From positions 83,896 through 147,895 of the forward strand of contig NZ_KB911602.1 of the NCBI RefSeq assembly GCF_000383615.1: 64,000 bases of DNA, written 5' to 3'. Each line of letters begins with the position of its first letter. Positions within the stretch are counted from its first letter, which is position 1. Made by a program: the position numbers and the translations under genes. Below are positions 24,868 through 33,286 of the stretch, piece after piece. The notes under the pieces are model-generated. The model was not told where the DNA came from. It ran no database searches and saw only the letters and a list, made by a program, of their open reading frames with translations. Source of the stretch: Streptomyces canus 299MFChir4.1 (GTDB lineage: Bacteria > Actinomycetota > Actinomycetes > Streptomycetales > Streptomycetaceae).

Positions 24868-26148
24868 GTGACCGACGCCCAAGAGACCGCAGCAGACGTT
24901 TCACTGCGAACCACCGGAGGCGCCCCTCCGGACGATGGCGGATCTTCTGTCGCGGAGGCTCCGATCCCTCTGCTGGAGCCGCGCGAGGGCATTCCGCCCG
25001 TGATCGCCGACGAGGACGCGCTCGCCGAGGTGATCGCCGCGTTCGCCGCGGGCTCCGGCCCCGTCGCCGTCGACGCCGAGCGGGCGTCCGGCTACCGCTA
25101 CGGACAGCGCGCGTATCTCGTGCAGCTGCGCCGCGCGGGCGCGGGGACCGCGCTGATCGACCCCGTGGCCTGTCCCGATCTCTCGGGTCTCGGCGAGGCG
25201 CTCTCCGGTGCCGAGTGGGTGCTGCACGCCGCCACACAGGATCTTCCGTGTCTGCGCGAGATAGGCATGATCCCCTCGCGTCTCTTCGACACCGAGCTGG
25301 CCGGGCGGATCGCCGGGTTCCCCCGGGTGGGGCTCGGCGCCATGGTGGAGGGAGTGCTCGGCTTCGTCCTGGAGAAGGGGCACTCCGCCGTCGACTGGTC
25401 GACCCGTCCGCTGCCCGAGCCGTGGCTGCGCTACGCCGCCCTCGACGTGGAGCTTCTCGTCGACCTGCGGGACGCGCTGGAGAAGGAGCTCGACCGCCAG
25501 GGGAAGCTGGAGTGGGCGCTTCAGGAGTTCGACGCGATCGCCTCCGCGCCGCCCGCCGAGCCGCGCAAGGATCCCTGGCGCCGGACCTCCGGGATGCACA
25601 AGGTACGGCGGCGGCGGCAGCTGGCCGTGGTGCGCGAGCTGTGGGAGGCGCGGGACCGGATCGCCCAGCGGCGGGACGTGTCGCCGGGCAAGGTGCTGTC
25701 CGACGCGGCGATCGTCGAGGCCGCGCTGGCCCTGCCGGTCAACGTGCACGCGCTGGCCGCGCTGAACGGGTTCGGGCACCGGACGGGACGGCGGCAGCTG
25801 GAGCAGTGGCAGGCGGCCGTCGACCGGGCCAGGGCCCTGCCAGAGGCGCAGCTGCCGCAGCCCGGGCAGTCGGTGACGGGACCTCCGCCGCCGCGCGCCT
25901 GGGCCGACAAGGATCCTGCGGCTGCGGCTCGGTTGTCCGCGGCGCGGGCGGCGGTGTCCGCGTTGGCCGAGACCCTGAACATGCCTCAGGAGAACCTGAT
26001 CACCCCGGACACCGTGCGGCGGGTCTGCTGGGAGCCGCCGGGTGTGGTGAGTGCGGAGTCGGTCGGGGCGGCGTTGGCCGGTTACGGGGCTCGGGCCTGG
26101 CAGGTTGAACAGGTGACTCCTGTGTTGGTGGCCGCGCTGTCCGCCTAG
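24868..26148 (+). CDS. rnd: Ribonuclease D (HRDC domain)
   Basis: 426 residues. The 3'-5' exonuclease domain (about residues 50-215) has the DEDDy residues: Asp/Glu in VAVDAERASGYRYGQRAYLVQLRR, Asp in HAATQDLPCLREIG, and Tyr/Asp in LRYAALDVELLVDLRDAL. An HRDC domain follows (VRELWEARDRIAQRRDVSPGKVLSDAAIVEAALALP, about 250-300), then an actinobacterial C-terminal extension. RNase D trims tRNA and other structured RNA 3' ends. TACCCT at 24856-24861 lies 6 bases before GTG 24868, consistent with a leaderless mRNA. It stands alone, with gene remnants downstream. Confidence 0.92.
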   Translation: MTDAQETAADVSLRTTGGAPPDDGGSSVAEAPIPLLEPREGIPPVIADEDALAEVIAAFAAGSGPVAVDAERASGYRYGQRAYLVQLRRAGAGTALIDPVACPDLSGLGEALSGAEWVLHAATQDLPCLREIGMIPSRLFDTELAGRIAGFPRVGLGAMVEGVLGFVLEKGHSAVDWSTRPLPEPWLRYAALDVELLVDLRDALEKELDRQGKLEWALQEFDAIASAPPAEPRKDPWRRTSGMHKVRRRRQLAVVRELWEARDRIAQRRDVSPGKVLSDAAIVEAALALPVNVHALAALNGFGHRTGRRQLEQWQAAVDRARALPEAQLPQPGQSVTGPPPPRAWADKDPAAAARLSAARAAVSALAETLNMPQENLITPDTVRRVCWEPPGVVSAESVGAALAGYGARAWQVEQVTPVLVAALSA

Positions 26149-26164
26149 CCTCGGCCCCGGCAGG

Positions 26165-26490
26165 TCATCTGGTCGCTCCTCGCATGAAGCCGTTGTAGAT
26201 GAAGCGCTGCAACGACAGGAAGACGATGAGCGTGGGCAGGATCACCAGGACCGCTCCCGCCGAAATGACCTCCCAGTGGGCCGCGTACGGGCCCTTGAAG
26301 CGGAACAGCGACGTCGAGATCACGCCAAGATCTTCCGAGGGCATGTAGAGGAACGGGATGGAGAAGTCGTTGTAGAGCGTGATGCCCTTCACGATCAGAT
26401 GTAGATCGAGACGATGTCTGTGCCCATGTAGAGCACGATCGGCGCCCACAGCGAGTCGGACATGCCGAAGCTGTTGACGATCTGGAACTC
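26165..26490 (-). pseudogene. Sugar ABC permease (MalG-type), broken remnant
   Basis: Two pieces in different frames. At 26395-26490 the translation reads EFQIVNSFGMSDSLWAPIVLYMGTDIVSIYI and hits a stop. At 26165-26398 another frame gives LIVKGITLYNDFSIPFLYMPSEDLGVISTSLFRFKGPYAAHWEVISAG, then LPTLIVFLSLQRFIYNGFMRGATR. Intact CUT1 permeases have about 40-50 residues between these pieces, including the EAA loop (EAA-G), all missing here, so an internal deletion with frameshift removed the ATPase-contact site. The N-terminal half is also absent. The gene cannot make a working permease. Confidence 0.82.
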
Positions 26491-26497
26491 GCAGCTG

Positions 26498-26668
26498 TGC
26501 CGGCTCACCCACCCGACGCTCTCCGCGATGAGCCACGACGTGCATGGATTCGGCGCGGAGGCGGCTCGTACGCTGTTCGGGGTGATCACCGGGGAGGGAC
26601 CGGGATCGCATCCCGTGCCCAATCCGGTGCTGACACCGAGGGGTTCCACGGCGCCTCCCGCGATGTGA
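26498..26668 (+). pseudogene. LacI-family regulator, C-terminal remnant
   Basis: The forward frame reads RLTHPTLSAMSHDVHGFG, then EAARTLFGVITGEGPGSHPVP, then PVLTPRGSTAPPAM and stop. This is the end of a LacI/GalR sugar-binding domain (typical 'T.V..D...G..AA..L...I.G' and 'L..RGSTA' ending). The DNA-binding domain and most of the effector domain are missing. It abuts the truncated permease remnant head to head, so one deletion probably removed the regulator's N-terminus, the shared promoter and the start of the transporter operon. Confidence 0.75.
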
Positions 26669-26706
26669 CCTTCGCCGCTCCCGCCGCCAGGGGTGGGCAG
26701 TCACGT

Positions 26707-26743
26707 TACTCATAAGTAGCATGGGTCCTGAGCGCGCGCTCAG
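26707..26743. promoter_or_regulatory. Candidate operators upstream of fadAB
   Basis: TACTCATAAGTA (26707-26718) is a TACT-N4-AGTA dyad like operators of TetR-type acyl-CoA regulators in actinomycetes. Ten bases on, CTGAGCGCGCGCTCAG (26728-26743) is a perfect 16-bp palindrome. Both lie 44-80 bases before the fadA GTG, where a promoter is expected. Assignment to a regulator is inference. Confidence 0.45.
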
Positions 26744-26786
26744 CGCATCGCAGCAGTGCAGATCCCGCATCTGGAGGAGAGCCATC

Positions 26787-28013
26787 GTGCCTCGTACCGT
26801 CAGGGACGTCGTCTTCGTCGACGGCGTCCGCACCCCGTTCGGCAAGGCGGGCCCGAAGGGCATCTACCACGAGACCCGCGCCGACGACCTCGTCGTGAAG
26901 GCGATCCGGGAGCTGCTGCGCCGCAACCCGGGTCTCGACCCGAAGAAGATCGACGAGGTCGCCATCGCCGCGACCACGCAGATCGGTGACCAGGGCCTCA
27001 CCATCGGCCGCACGGCGGGGATCCTCGCCGGTCTGCCGCAGTCCGTGCCCGGTTACTCCATCGACCGCATGTGCGCCGGCGCGCTGACCGCCGTCACCAC
27101 GGTGGCCGGCTCCGTGGCCTTCGGGGCGTACGACATCGCCATCGCCGGTGGTGTCGAGCACATGGGCCGCCACCCCATGGGCGAGGGCGTGGACCCGAAC
27201 CCCCGGTTCGTGAGCGAGAAGCTGGTCGACGAGTCCGCCCTGTTCATGGGCATGACCGCCGAGAACCTGCACGACCGGTACCCGACGATCACCAAGCAGC
27301 GCGCCGACGAGTACGCCGTGCGCTCCCAGGAGAAGGCCGCCAAGGCCTACGCCAACGGCAAGATCCAGGCCGACCTGGTGCCGATCTCGGTACGCCGCAC
27401 CAACCCGGAGGCCGGTGAGACCGGCTGGGGCCTCGTGACCGCCGACGAGCCGATGCGTCCGGGCACCACCCTGGAGAACCTGTCCGGGCTGAAGACGCCG
27501 TTCCGTGTGCACGGCCGGGTCACCGCCGGTAACGCGGCCGGTCTGAACGACGGCGCCACCGCCTCCCTCATCGCCTCCGAGGACTTCGCCCGCGAGCACG
27601 ACCTGCCGGTGAAGATGCGCCTGGTCTCGTACTCCTTCGCGGGTGTCGAGCCCGAGGTCATGGGCTACGGCCCGATCCCGGCCACGGAGAAGGCCCTCGC
27701 GCAGGCGGGTCTGTCCATCTCCGACATCGGCCTGTTCGAGATCAACGAGGCCTTCGCGGTCCAGGTCCTCGCCTTCCTGGAGCACTACGGCATCGCGGAC
27801 GACGACGCCCGCGTCAACCAGTACGGCGGCGCCATCGCGTACGGCCACCCGCTGGCCTCCTCCGGCGTCCGGCTGATGACGCAGCTGGCCCGCCAGTTCG
27901 AGGAGCAGCCGGAGGTCCGCTACGGCCTCACCACCATGTGCGTCGGCTTCGGCATGGGCGCGACGGTCATCTGGGAGAACCCGAACCACAAGGACGCCGG
28001 AGGCAGCAAGTGA
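26787..28013 (+). CDS. fadA: Acetyl-CoA C-acyltransferase (thiolase)
   Basis: 408 residues. It catalyses the last step of fatty-acid beta-oxidation, splitting 3-ketoacyl-CoA. Thiolase motifs: nucleophile Cys in SIDRMCAGALTAVTT, then GGVEHMGRHPM, FEINEAFAVQVLAFL, QYGGAIAYGHPLASSGVRLMTQL (His) and the C-terminal second Cys in TTMCVGFGMGATVIWE. GTG 26787 follows GGAGGAGA; an earlier ATG at 26721 lies inside the likely promoter and is rejected. It overlaps fadB by 4 bases (GTGA), so the two subunits of the trifunctional complex are coupled. A TACT-N4-AGTA site upstream suggests control by acyl-CoA-responsive repressor. Confidence 0.93.
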   Translation: MPRTVRDVVFVDGVRTPFGKAGPKGIYHETRADDLVVKAIRELLRRNPGLDPKKIDEVAIAATTQIGDQGLTIGRTAGILAGLPQSVPGYSIDRMCAGALTAVTTVAGSVAFGAYDIAIAGGVEHMGRHPMGEGVDPNPRFVSEKLVDESALFMGMTAENLHDRYPTITKQRADEYAVRSQEKAAKAYANGKIQADLVPISVRRTNPEAGETGWGLVTADEPMRPGTTLENLSGLKTPFRVHGRVTAGNAAGLNDGATASLIASEDFAREHDLPVKMRLVSYSFAGVEPEVMGYGPIPATEKALAQAGLSISDIGLFEINEAFAVQVLAFLEHYGIADDDARVNQYGGAIAYGHPLASSGVRLMTQLARQFEEQPEVRYGLTTMCVGFGMGATVIWENPNHKDAGGSK

Positions 28014-30136
28014 GCACCACGGAGCTTTTGAAGGGTGCGGCCGAGCTGTTCCCGGACGAGGTCGTCACCCAGGCGCACGTACGTCACCTGGATCTGCCGT
28101 TCAACGCGGGCCGCTTCGCCCTGATCACGCTGGACAACGGCTTCGACCACACCAAGCCGACCACCTTCGGCCCGGCCTCGCTGGCGAACCTGAACACCGC
28201 CATCGACCAGGTGGAGAAGGAGGCGTCGGCCGGCGAGATCGTCGGTGTCGGCATCACCGGCAAGCCGTTCATCTTCGCCGTCGGCGCCGACCTCAAGGGC
28301 GTCGAGCTCCTCAAGGAGCACAAGGACGCGCTCGCCATCGGCAAGGGCGGCCACGAGGTCTTCAAGCGCCTCGCGGGCATCGCGGTGCCGACCTTCGCGT
28401 ACTACAACGGTGCCGCGATGGGCGGTGGCGTCGAGGTCGGTCTGCACTGCCAGTACCGCACGGTGTCCGCGGCCCTGCCCGCCTTCTCGCTCCCCGAGGT
28501 CTTCCTCGGCCTGGTGCCCGGTTGGGGCGGCTGCACCCTGCTGCCGAACCTGATCGGCGCCGAGAAGGCGGTCTCGGTGATCATCGAGAACTCGCTCAAC
28601 CAGAACAAGCAGCTGGGGGGCGCCCAGGTCTACGAACTGGGCATCGCCGACGCGCTGTTCGAGGGCGCGGACTTCCTGGAGCAGTCCCTGCTGTGGACGG
28701 CGTCCGTCCTCAAGGGCGAGATCGTCGTCGAGCGTGCGGCGATCGACCGCGGTGAGGCCTGGGACCAGGCCGTCGCCAAGGGCCGTTTCATCGCGGACTC
28801 CAAGGTGCACGGGGCCGCTCCGGCCGCGTACCGCGCCCTGGACATCATCGAGGCCGCGAGGAACGGCGACCTCCAGCAGGGCTACGACGCCGAGGACCAG
28901 GCCCTCGCCGACCTGATCATGGGTGGCGAACTGCGCTCCGGCATCTACGCGTTCAACCTGGTGCAGAAGCGCGGCAAGCGACCCGCCGGCGCCCCGGACA
29001 AGAACCTGGCCCGCCCGGTCACCAAGGTCGGTGTCGTCGGCGCCGGTCTGATGGCCTCCCAGCTCGCGCTGCTCTTCCTGCGCCGCCTGGAGGTGCCGGT
29101 CGTGCTGACCGACATCGACCAGGAGCGCGTCGACAAGGGTGTGGGCTACGTCCACGCCGAGATCGAGAAGCTGCTCGGCAAGGGCCGTATCAACCAGGAC
29201 AAGGCCAACCGCCTCAAGGCCCTGGTCACCGGTGTGCTGGACAAGGCCGAGGGCTTCTCCGACGCGGACTTCATCATCGAGGCCGTGTTCGAGGAGATCG
29301 GCGTCAAGCAGCAGGTGTTCGCGGAGGTCGAGGCGGTCGCCCCGGCGCACGCGATCCTCGCCACCAACACCTCCTCGCTGTCGGTCACCGAGATGGCGTC
29401 GAAGCTGAAGAACCCCGAGCGGGTCGTCGGCTTCCACTTCTTCAACCCGGTCGCGATCCTCCCGCTGCTTGAGATCGTCCGCGGTGAGCAGACCGACGAC
29501 GCCTCGCTGGCCACCGCCTTCGCCGTCGCCAAGAAGCTGAAGAAGACCGCGGTGCTGGTCAAGGACGCCCCGGCGTTCGTCGTGAACCGCATCCTCACCC
29601 GCTTCATGGGCGAGATCCAGAACGTCATCGACGAGGGCACCCCGGTCGCCGTGGCGGAGAAGGCGGTGGAGCCCCTGGGCCTGCCGATGTCCCCGCTGGT
29701 CCTCCTGGAGCTGGTCGGTCCCGCGATCGGTCTGCACGTCTCGGAGACCCTCAACCGGGCCTTCCCTGACCGCTTCACGGTCTCCCCGAACCTCGCGGCC
29801 GTCGTCAAGGCGGGCAAGCGCGGCTTCTACGTCTACGACAGCGGCAAGCCCGAGCTCGACCCCGAGGTCGCCGCCCTCCTCAAGCAGGGCGATGTCGTCC
29901 TGTCCGAGGAGCAGGTCCGTGACCGCGTCCTGGACGCCGTCGCCCAGGAGATCGGGCTCATGCTCGGCGAGGGTGTCGTCGCCGAGGCGCAGGACATCGA
30001 CCTCTGCCTGATCACGGGCGCCGGCTGGCCCTTCCACCTGGGCGGCATCACGCCGTACCTGGACCGCGAGGGTGTCTCCGAGCGCGTGAACGGCAAGAAG
30101 TTCCTGGCTCCGGGTGTGGCGTCGGTTCCGGCGTAA
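28010..30136 (+). CDS. fadB: 3-hydroxyacyl-CoA dehydrogenase/enoyl-CoA hydratase
   Basis: 708 residues, bifunctional. The N-terminal crotonase domain (about 30-230) shows ITGKPFIFAVGADLKGVELL, the oxyanion region YNGAAMGGGVEVGLHC and LPEVFLGLVPGWGG with its catalytic Glu. The C-terminal dehydrogenase has the NAD motif KVGVVGAGLMASQLALLFL, ILATNTSSLSVTEMASKLKNPERVVGFHFFNPV with the catalytic His, and KDAPAFVVNRILTRFMGE. It hydrates enoyl-CoA and oxidises the product for FadA. The GTG start overlaps the fadA stop; CCGGAGG is the ribosome site. A UUCG-loop terminator closes the operon at 30149-30182. Confidence 0.93.
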   Translation: MSTTELLKGAAELFPDEVVTQAHVRHLDLPFNAGRFALITLDNGFDHTKPTTFGPASLANLNTAIDQVEKEASAGEIVGVGITGKPFIFAVGADLKGVELLKEHKDALAIGKGGHEVFKRLAGIAVPTFAYYNGAAMGGGVEVGLHCQYRTVSAALPAFSLPEVFLGLVPGWGGCTLLPNLIGAEKAVSVIIENSLNQNKQLGGAQVYELGIADALFEGADFLEQSLLWTASVLKGEIVVERAAIDRGEAWDQAVAKGRFIADSKVHGAAPAAYRALDIIEAARNGDLQQGYDAEDQALADLIMGGELRSGIYAFNLVQKRGKRPAGAPDKNLARPVTKVGVVGAGLMASQLALLFLRRLEVPVVLTDIDQERVDKGVGYVHAEIEKLLGKGRINQDKANRLKALVTGVLDKAEGFSDADFIIEAVFEEIGVKQQVFAEVEAVAPAHAILATNTSSLSVTEMASKLKNPERVVGFHFFNPVAILPLLEIVRGEQTDDASLATAFAVAKKLKKTAVLVKDAPAFVVNRILTRFMGEIQNVIDEGTPVAVAEKAVEPLGLPMSPLVLLELVGPAIGLHVSETLNRAFPDRFTVSPNLAAVVKAGKRGFYVYDSGKPELDPEVAALLKQGDVVLSEEQVRDRVLDAVAQEIGLMLGEGVVAEAQDIDLCLITGAGWPFHLGGITPYLDREGVSERVNGKKFLAPGVASVPA

Positions 30137-30148
30137 CTCCCCGCACGT

Positions 30149-30182
30149 GCAGAGGGCCTCCGCTTCGGCGGGGGCCCTCTGC
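30149..30182. terminator. Terminator of fadAB
   Basis: A 15-bp stem with one G-U pair (GCAGAGGGCCTCCGC at 30149-30163 against 30168-30182) capped by a TTCG tetraloop, 12 bases after the fadB stop. It could also serve the convergent gene at 30217-31251. Confidence 0.85.
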
Positions 30183-30216
30183 CGTTCACCGTGGACCGCA
30201 TGGGGCGGGTGGGCGC

Positions 30217-31251
30217 TCAGACCTCCTGCCAGGCGGCCAGGGCCAGTCCCGGCTCGTCCTTCTGCCGGGCGATCCTGAGCTCCCCGTCGGGGGTCACCGT
30301 CGCCGCGACGACCCGGCCGTCGGCGTCCTCGGCGAGGGCGACGGCCGTGCCCGCCGGCAACTGCGGTCCGGACTCCGTCCACCACAGGCCCGCCGACTCC
30401 CGCTCTGCCGGACAGGCGGCGAAGGCGACCCGGCCGGAGGCCGAACGCTGGGCGAGCACCGTGCAGTCGTGGCCCTCCAGGGTGCAGCGCAGCAGGGCCG
30501 CCGGGCCGGGCCCGGCCGCCGCAAGCAGAGGGGCGGGCTCGGTGTCCGGACGCCAGGCGTAGAGCATGCCCTCGGGGTCCGAGAAGAACAGGGTGGTGTG
30601 TTCCTTGGATGTGGGCAGGGCGCTGAGCGTGCCCGGCTCGACGCGCACCGCAAGCGGGTCGGCCGGCACCGGAGGGGCGCCCGCGTCCGTCTGGAGCCAG
30701 CGCAGGATGCCGTCAGGGTCGGTGCCGAACAGCTCGACGCGGCCCGACTCCCCTGTCACGGCGGACAGTTGCTCGTGTACGCCGGTCCCACCGAGGTCGG
30801 CCCAGGCGTTCCAGCCGCCGCGCTCCTTCTGGATGAGGGCGCGCACACTGTCCCCGCGGTTGCGGACGAAGACATGGGCCCGGCCCTCCGCGTCGACGGC
30901 CACGGCGGGGACGCCCGTACGCGCACCGGCCTTGTCGGGGTGGCCGAGCGGGCTCCAGTCGAGGGCGGCGAGGTGGACCCGGAAATGCGTGGAGTGCACC
31001 AGGCCGGACTCCTGGGCCTTGGTGGGCCGCCAGGAGACGAGGTGTGCGTAGCCGTCGGCGCCGTGTCCCACGGCGAGCCCGGGGTGCAGGCGCTGGTCGC
31101 CGCCGACCTTGCGCCAGGGCAGCCAGGTGTCGCCGCCCGGTCGGCGCTCCGCCCTGCACCACACCGCTTCGTCGCGGATGGCGTAGACGCCGAGCCGGCC
31201 GTCACGGGCGCGGATGAGCCAGTCGCCGTTCACTGTACGGACCATTGACAC
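30217..31251 (-). CDS. Hypothetical protein with beta-propeller-like repeats
   Basis: 344 residues without signal peptide or membrane helix. The sequence repeats a pattern of an Asp-Gly turn, aromatic residues and 'W..LGG': DTWLPWRKVGGDQRLHPGLAVG, GWNAWADLGGTGVHEQLSAVTGESGRVELFGTDPDG, then PTSKEHTTLFFSDPEGMLYAW. This resembles PLL-type fucolectin or sialidase-like propellers that bind sugars, but the match is by pattern only. TAGAGT at 31258-31263 (reverse strand) is 6 bases before the GTG at 31251, suggesting a leaderless mRNA; ATG 31245 is the alternative. No neighbour suggests a role. Confidence 0.72.
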   Translation of the reverse strand: MSMVRTVNGDWLIRARDGRLGVYAIRDEAVWCRAERRPGGDTWLPWRKVGGDQRLHPGLAVGHGADGYAHLVSWRPTKAQESGLVHSTHFRVHLAALDWSPLGHPDKAGARTGVPAVAVDAEGRAHVFVRNRGDSVRALIQKERGGWNAWADLGGTGVHEQLSAVTGESGRVELFGTDPDGILRWLQTDAGAPPVPADPLAVRVEPGTLSALPTSKEHTTLFFSDPEGMLYAWRPDTEPAPLLAAAGPGPAALLRCTLEGHDCTVLAQRSASGRVAFAACPAERESAGLWWTESGPQLPAGTAVALAEDADGRVVAATVTPDGELRIARQKDEPGLALAAWQEV

Positions 31252-31315
31252 GGCTCCACTCTAATCGGGCGGTCGGTGCCGTCCTCGGGTGGGCCGGTCG
31301 TGGGACGCTGGGGGC

Positions 31316-31681
31316 ATGAGTGACGTGCTGTTGGTCGTCGTGGATGCCGCGAACGTCGTCGGCTCGGTGCCGGACGGGTGGTGGCGGGACCGTCGGGGGG
31401 CGGCGGAGCGGTTGCGGGACCGGCTGGCGGTGGACGGGGTGCCGGGGCGGCCCGGGCCGGCGGAGATCGTGCTGGTGGCGGAGGGGGCGGCTCGGGGGGT
31501 GGAGTCCGTGCCGGGGGTCCGGGTGGAGTCCGCGGCGGGGAGCGGGGACGACCGGATCGTGGAGCTGGTGGCGGAGGCGGGTGAGCGGCCGGTGCTGGTG
31601 GTGACGGCGGATCGTGAACTTCGGCGGCGGGTCGAGGAGTTGGGGGCGGAGGTGGCGGGACCGCGCACGGTTCGACCGTGA
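31316..31681 (+). CDS. NYN/PIN-like domain protein
   Basis: 121 residues. The pattern LLVVVDAANVVGS (acidic D10 plus Asn), a middle GSGDDRIVELVAEAG and VLVVTADRELRRRVEELGAEVAGPRTV is that of a small NYN/PIN-like Rossmann nuclease fold with clustered Asp residues. Homologues in Streptomyces are often labelled NTP pyrophosphohydrolase, which the sequence does not support clearly. It would be a cytoplasmic single-domain protein. ATG 31316 is chosen because upstream codons (MGRSWDAGG) are not conserved-looking; GGGGG lies just before it. It is divergent from the propeller-like gene, 64 bases apart. Confidence 0.65.
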   Translation: MSDVLLVVVDAANVVGSVPDGWWRDRRGAAERLRDRLAVDGVPGRPGPAEIVLVAEGAARGVESVPGVRVESAAGSGDDRIVELVAEAGERPVLVVTADRELRRRVEELGAEVAGPRTVRP

Positions 31682-31720
31682 CGCGCGGTGCGCCTCTGAA
31701 GGCGGGTCCGGTGCAAGTAC

Positions 31721-31760
31721 CTCAGGGGCGCGGGGAACTGCGCGACCAGCCCCCACCGGC
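31721..31760. repeat. Dispersed Streptomyces repeat (REP-like)
   Basis: The segment CTCAGGGGCGCGGGGAACTG followed by CGCGACCAGCCCCCACCGGC lies between two convergent genes. From memory the core GGGGCGCGGGGAACTGCGCG is found in many copies in intergenic DNA of Streptomyces. It may act as a transcript end or be a small mobile repeat. Confidence 0.6.
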
Positions 31761-31781
31761 CAGCGCCCGACAACGCACCCG

Positions 31782-33212
31782 CTACCGCCGTCTCACATAC
31801 AGCACCGCCCCGTCCACCGTCCCCGCCTCCTCGTACCTCGCCGCCAACAACCGCCGTAGGCCCCGCACCCGTTCCGGTGCGTACGGCTTGCCGCTGGAGT
31901 CGTCCACCACCAGGACCGCCGATTCCGTCTCCCGCCGGAACACCGTCCACGCGCCCCGCACCGCGTATCTCTCCCCCACTCGCCCGCCGTCCCTGCCCCC
32001 GCTGTAGTTCGTGAGCAGACCCGCCGTCAGATAGCGGGTGGCCGGGGCGCGGTCGGCCAGCCAGTACGTCTCCGGGTGCATCCCCCAGATCAGGACCGGC
32101 TCGCCCGGCGCCGTGCGGGACGACACCGCCTGCGCGACTCGGCGGGCGTGGTCGAGGTCCGGGCGAGGGGCCAGCGCACCCCACGTCAGGAACAGCACGC
32201 ACGCGCAGGCCGACGTGAGCACCGCCGTGACCGTGCGGTCGGACGGCAGCGCGCGGAGCGCCGCCGTGGCCAGGAGCGCGACCGGCGGGAGGAGTTGGAG
32301 GTAGTAGTGGCCGAAGAAGTGCAGGCCGAGCAGCACCGCTCCCGCCGAGGCGAGCAGCCACAGCCACAGATCGGCCGTCGGCGCGCGCCGGGCCCGCACG
32401 ACCGGTGCGACGAGGCCCGCGCAGGCCACCGACACGATCGCGGTGTTGACCAATCCTCTTGCCAGTACGTGGAGTTCGGAGCCGGTCAGGGTCGCGTACG
32501 CGCCCGAGCCCGTCACCGTCCAGAACAGGAAGCCGACCGGGTTCGTGGCCAGCGCCGCGCCCAGCACCGGCAGCACCGCCCCCGCGGCCAGCCGCCCGAG
32601 GCCACCACGCCCCGCGCCCGAGGTGACGTACAGCCACACCACCGGCAGCAGCACCGCCCCGCCCGTCTGCTTGGTGAGGAAGGCGCACGCGACCGCCGTT
32701 CCCGCCGCGCCCCAGCGCCGCCGGTCCGCGCACCACATGGCCGCTGCCGTGCAGGGCAGCAGGAACCCCTCGAAGGTCGCGGCCTGCGCGTCCTCGGGGT
32801 TCAGTCCGACGGAGATCAGCAGGTACAGCACACCCGCGGTACGGCCGGACGCGTCGCCCCAGCGGCGGCGGGCCAGGGAGGCCAGCAGGGCTGCGGTGAG
32901 GAGGTGGGCCAGGACCGCCAGAACCCGCACGCCGGCCAGCGTGCCGGAGCCGGTCACCGCGAACGTGGCCTCGTAGAGCCACGGCACGAAGGGCGGCTTG
33001 CGGTCGACGACCGTCTCGTAGAGCTGCCCGCCGTGCGCCAGCAGCCGTGCCTGGACGGCGAGATAGCCCTCGTCCGGGTTCCAGAGGGGGCGCGTGAAGG
33101 ACGGGATCCTCGTCGCGCAGGCCAGGGCCGCGAGCGGGGGCAGCAGTCGGCTCCAGTACGCCGTACGGGAACCGGGTACGGAGGGTGACGGGAGCAGGAG
33201 CTCTGCGGGCAT
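31782..33212 (-). CDS. ArnT-like membrane glycosyltransferase
   Basis: 476 residues with about ten hydrophobic helices. The first loop carries the Asp/Glu signature of GT-C enzymes (TRPLWNPDEGYLAVQARLLAHGG) and is followed by YETVVDRKPPFVPWLYEATFAV, the pattern of ArnT/PMT-like transferases (GT39/GT83) that use lipid-linked sugars. HFFGHYYLQLLPPVALL lies in a late helix. The C-terminal domain (about 380-476) is soluble and outside. Acceptor and donor are unknown. ATG 33212 is preceded by a weak site; longer frames upstream run antisense into the permease gene and were not used. Confidence 0.83.
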   Translation of the reverse strand: MPAELLLPSPSVPGSRTAYWSRLLPPLAALACATRIPSFTRPLWNPDEGYLAVQARLLAHGGQLYETVVDRKPPFVPWLYEATFAVTGSGTLAGVRVLAVLAHLLTAALLASLARRRWGDASGRTAGVLYLLISVGLNPEDAQAATFEGFLLPCTAAAMWCADRRRWGAAGTAVACAFLTKQTGGAVLLPVVWLYVTSGAGRGGLGRLAAGAVLPVLGAALATNPVGFLFWTVTGSGAYATLTGSELHVLARGLVNTAIVSVACAGLVAPVVRARRAPTADLWLWLLASAGAVLLGLHFFGHYYLQLLPPVALLATAALRALPSDRTVTAVLTSACACVLFLTWGALAPRPDLDHARRVAQAVSSRTAPGEPVLIWGMHPETYWLADRAPATRYLTAGLLTNYSGGRDGGRVGERYAVRGAWTVFRRETESAVLVVDDSSGKPYAPERVRGLRRLLAARYEEAGTVDGAVLYVRRR

Positions 33213-33286
33213 GCGCGGAACGCTATCCGGCCCCGTATCTCCTGGGTGAGCAGGACATACGGGGCCGGAGAGGGAGAACGTATGTG

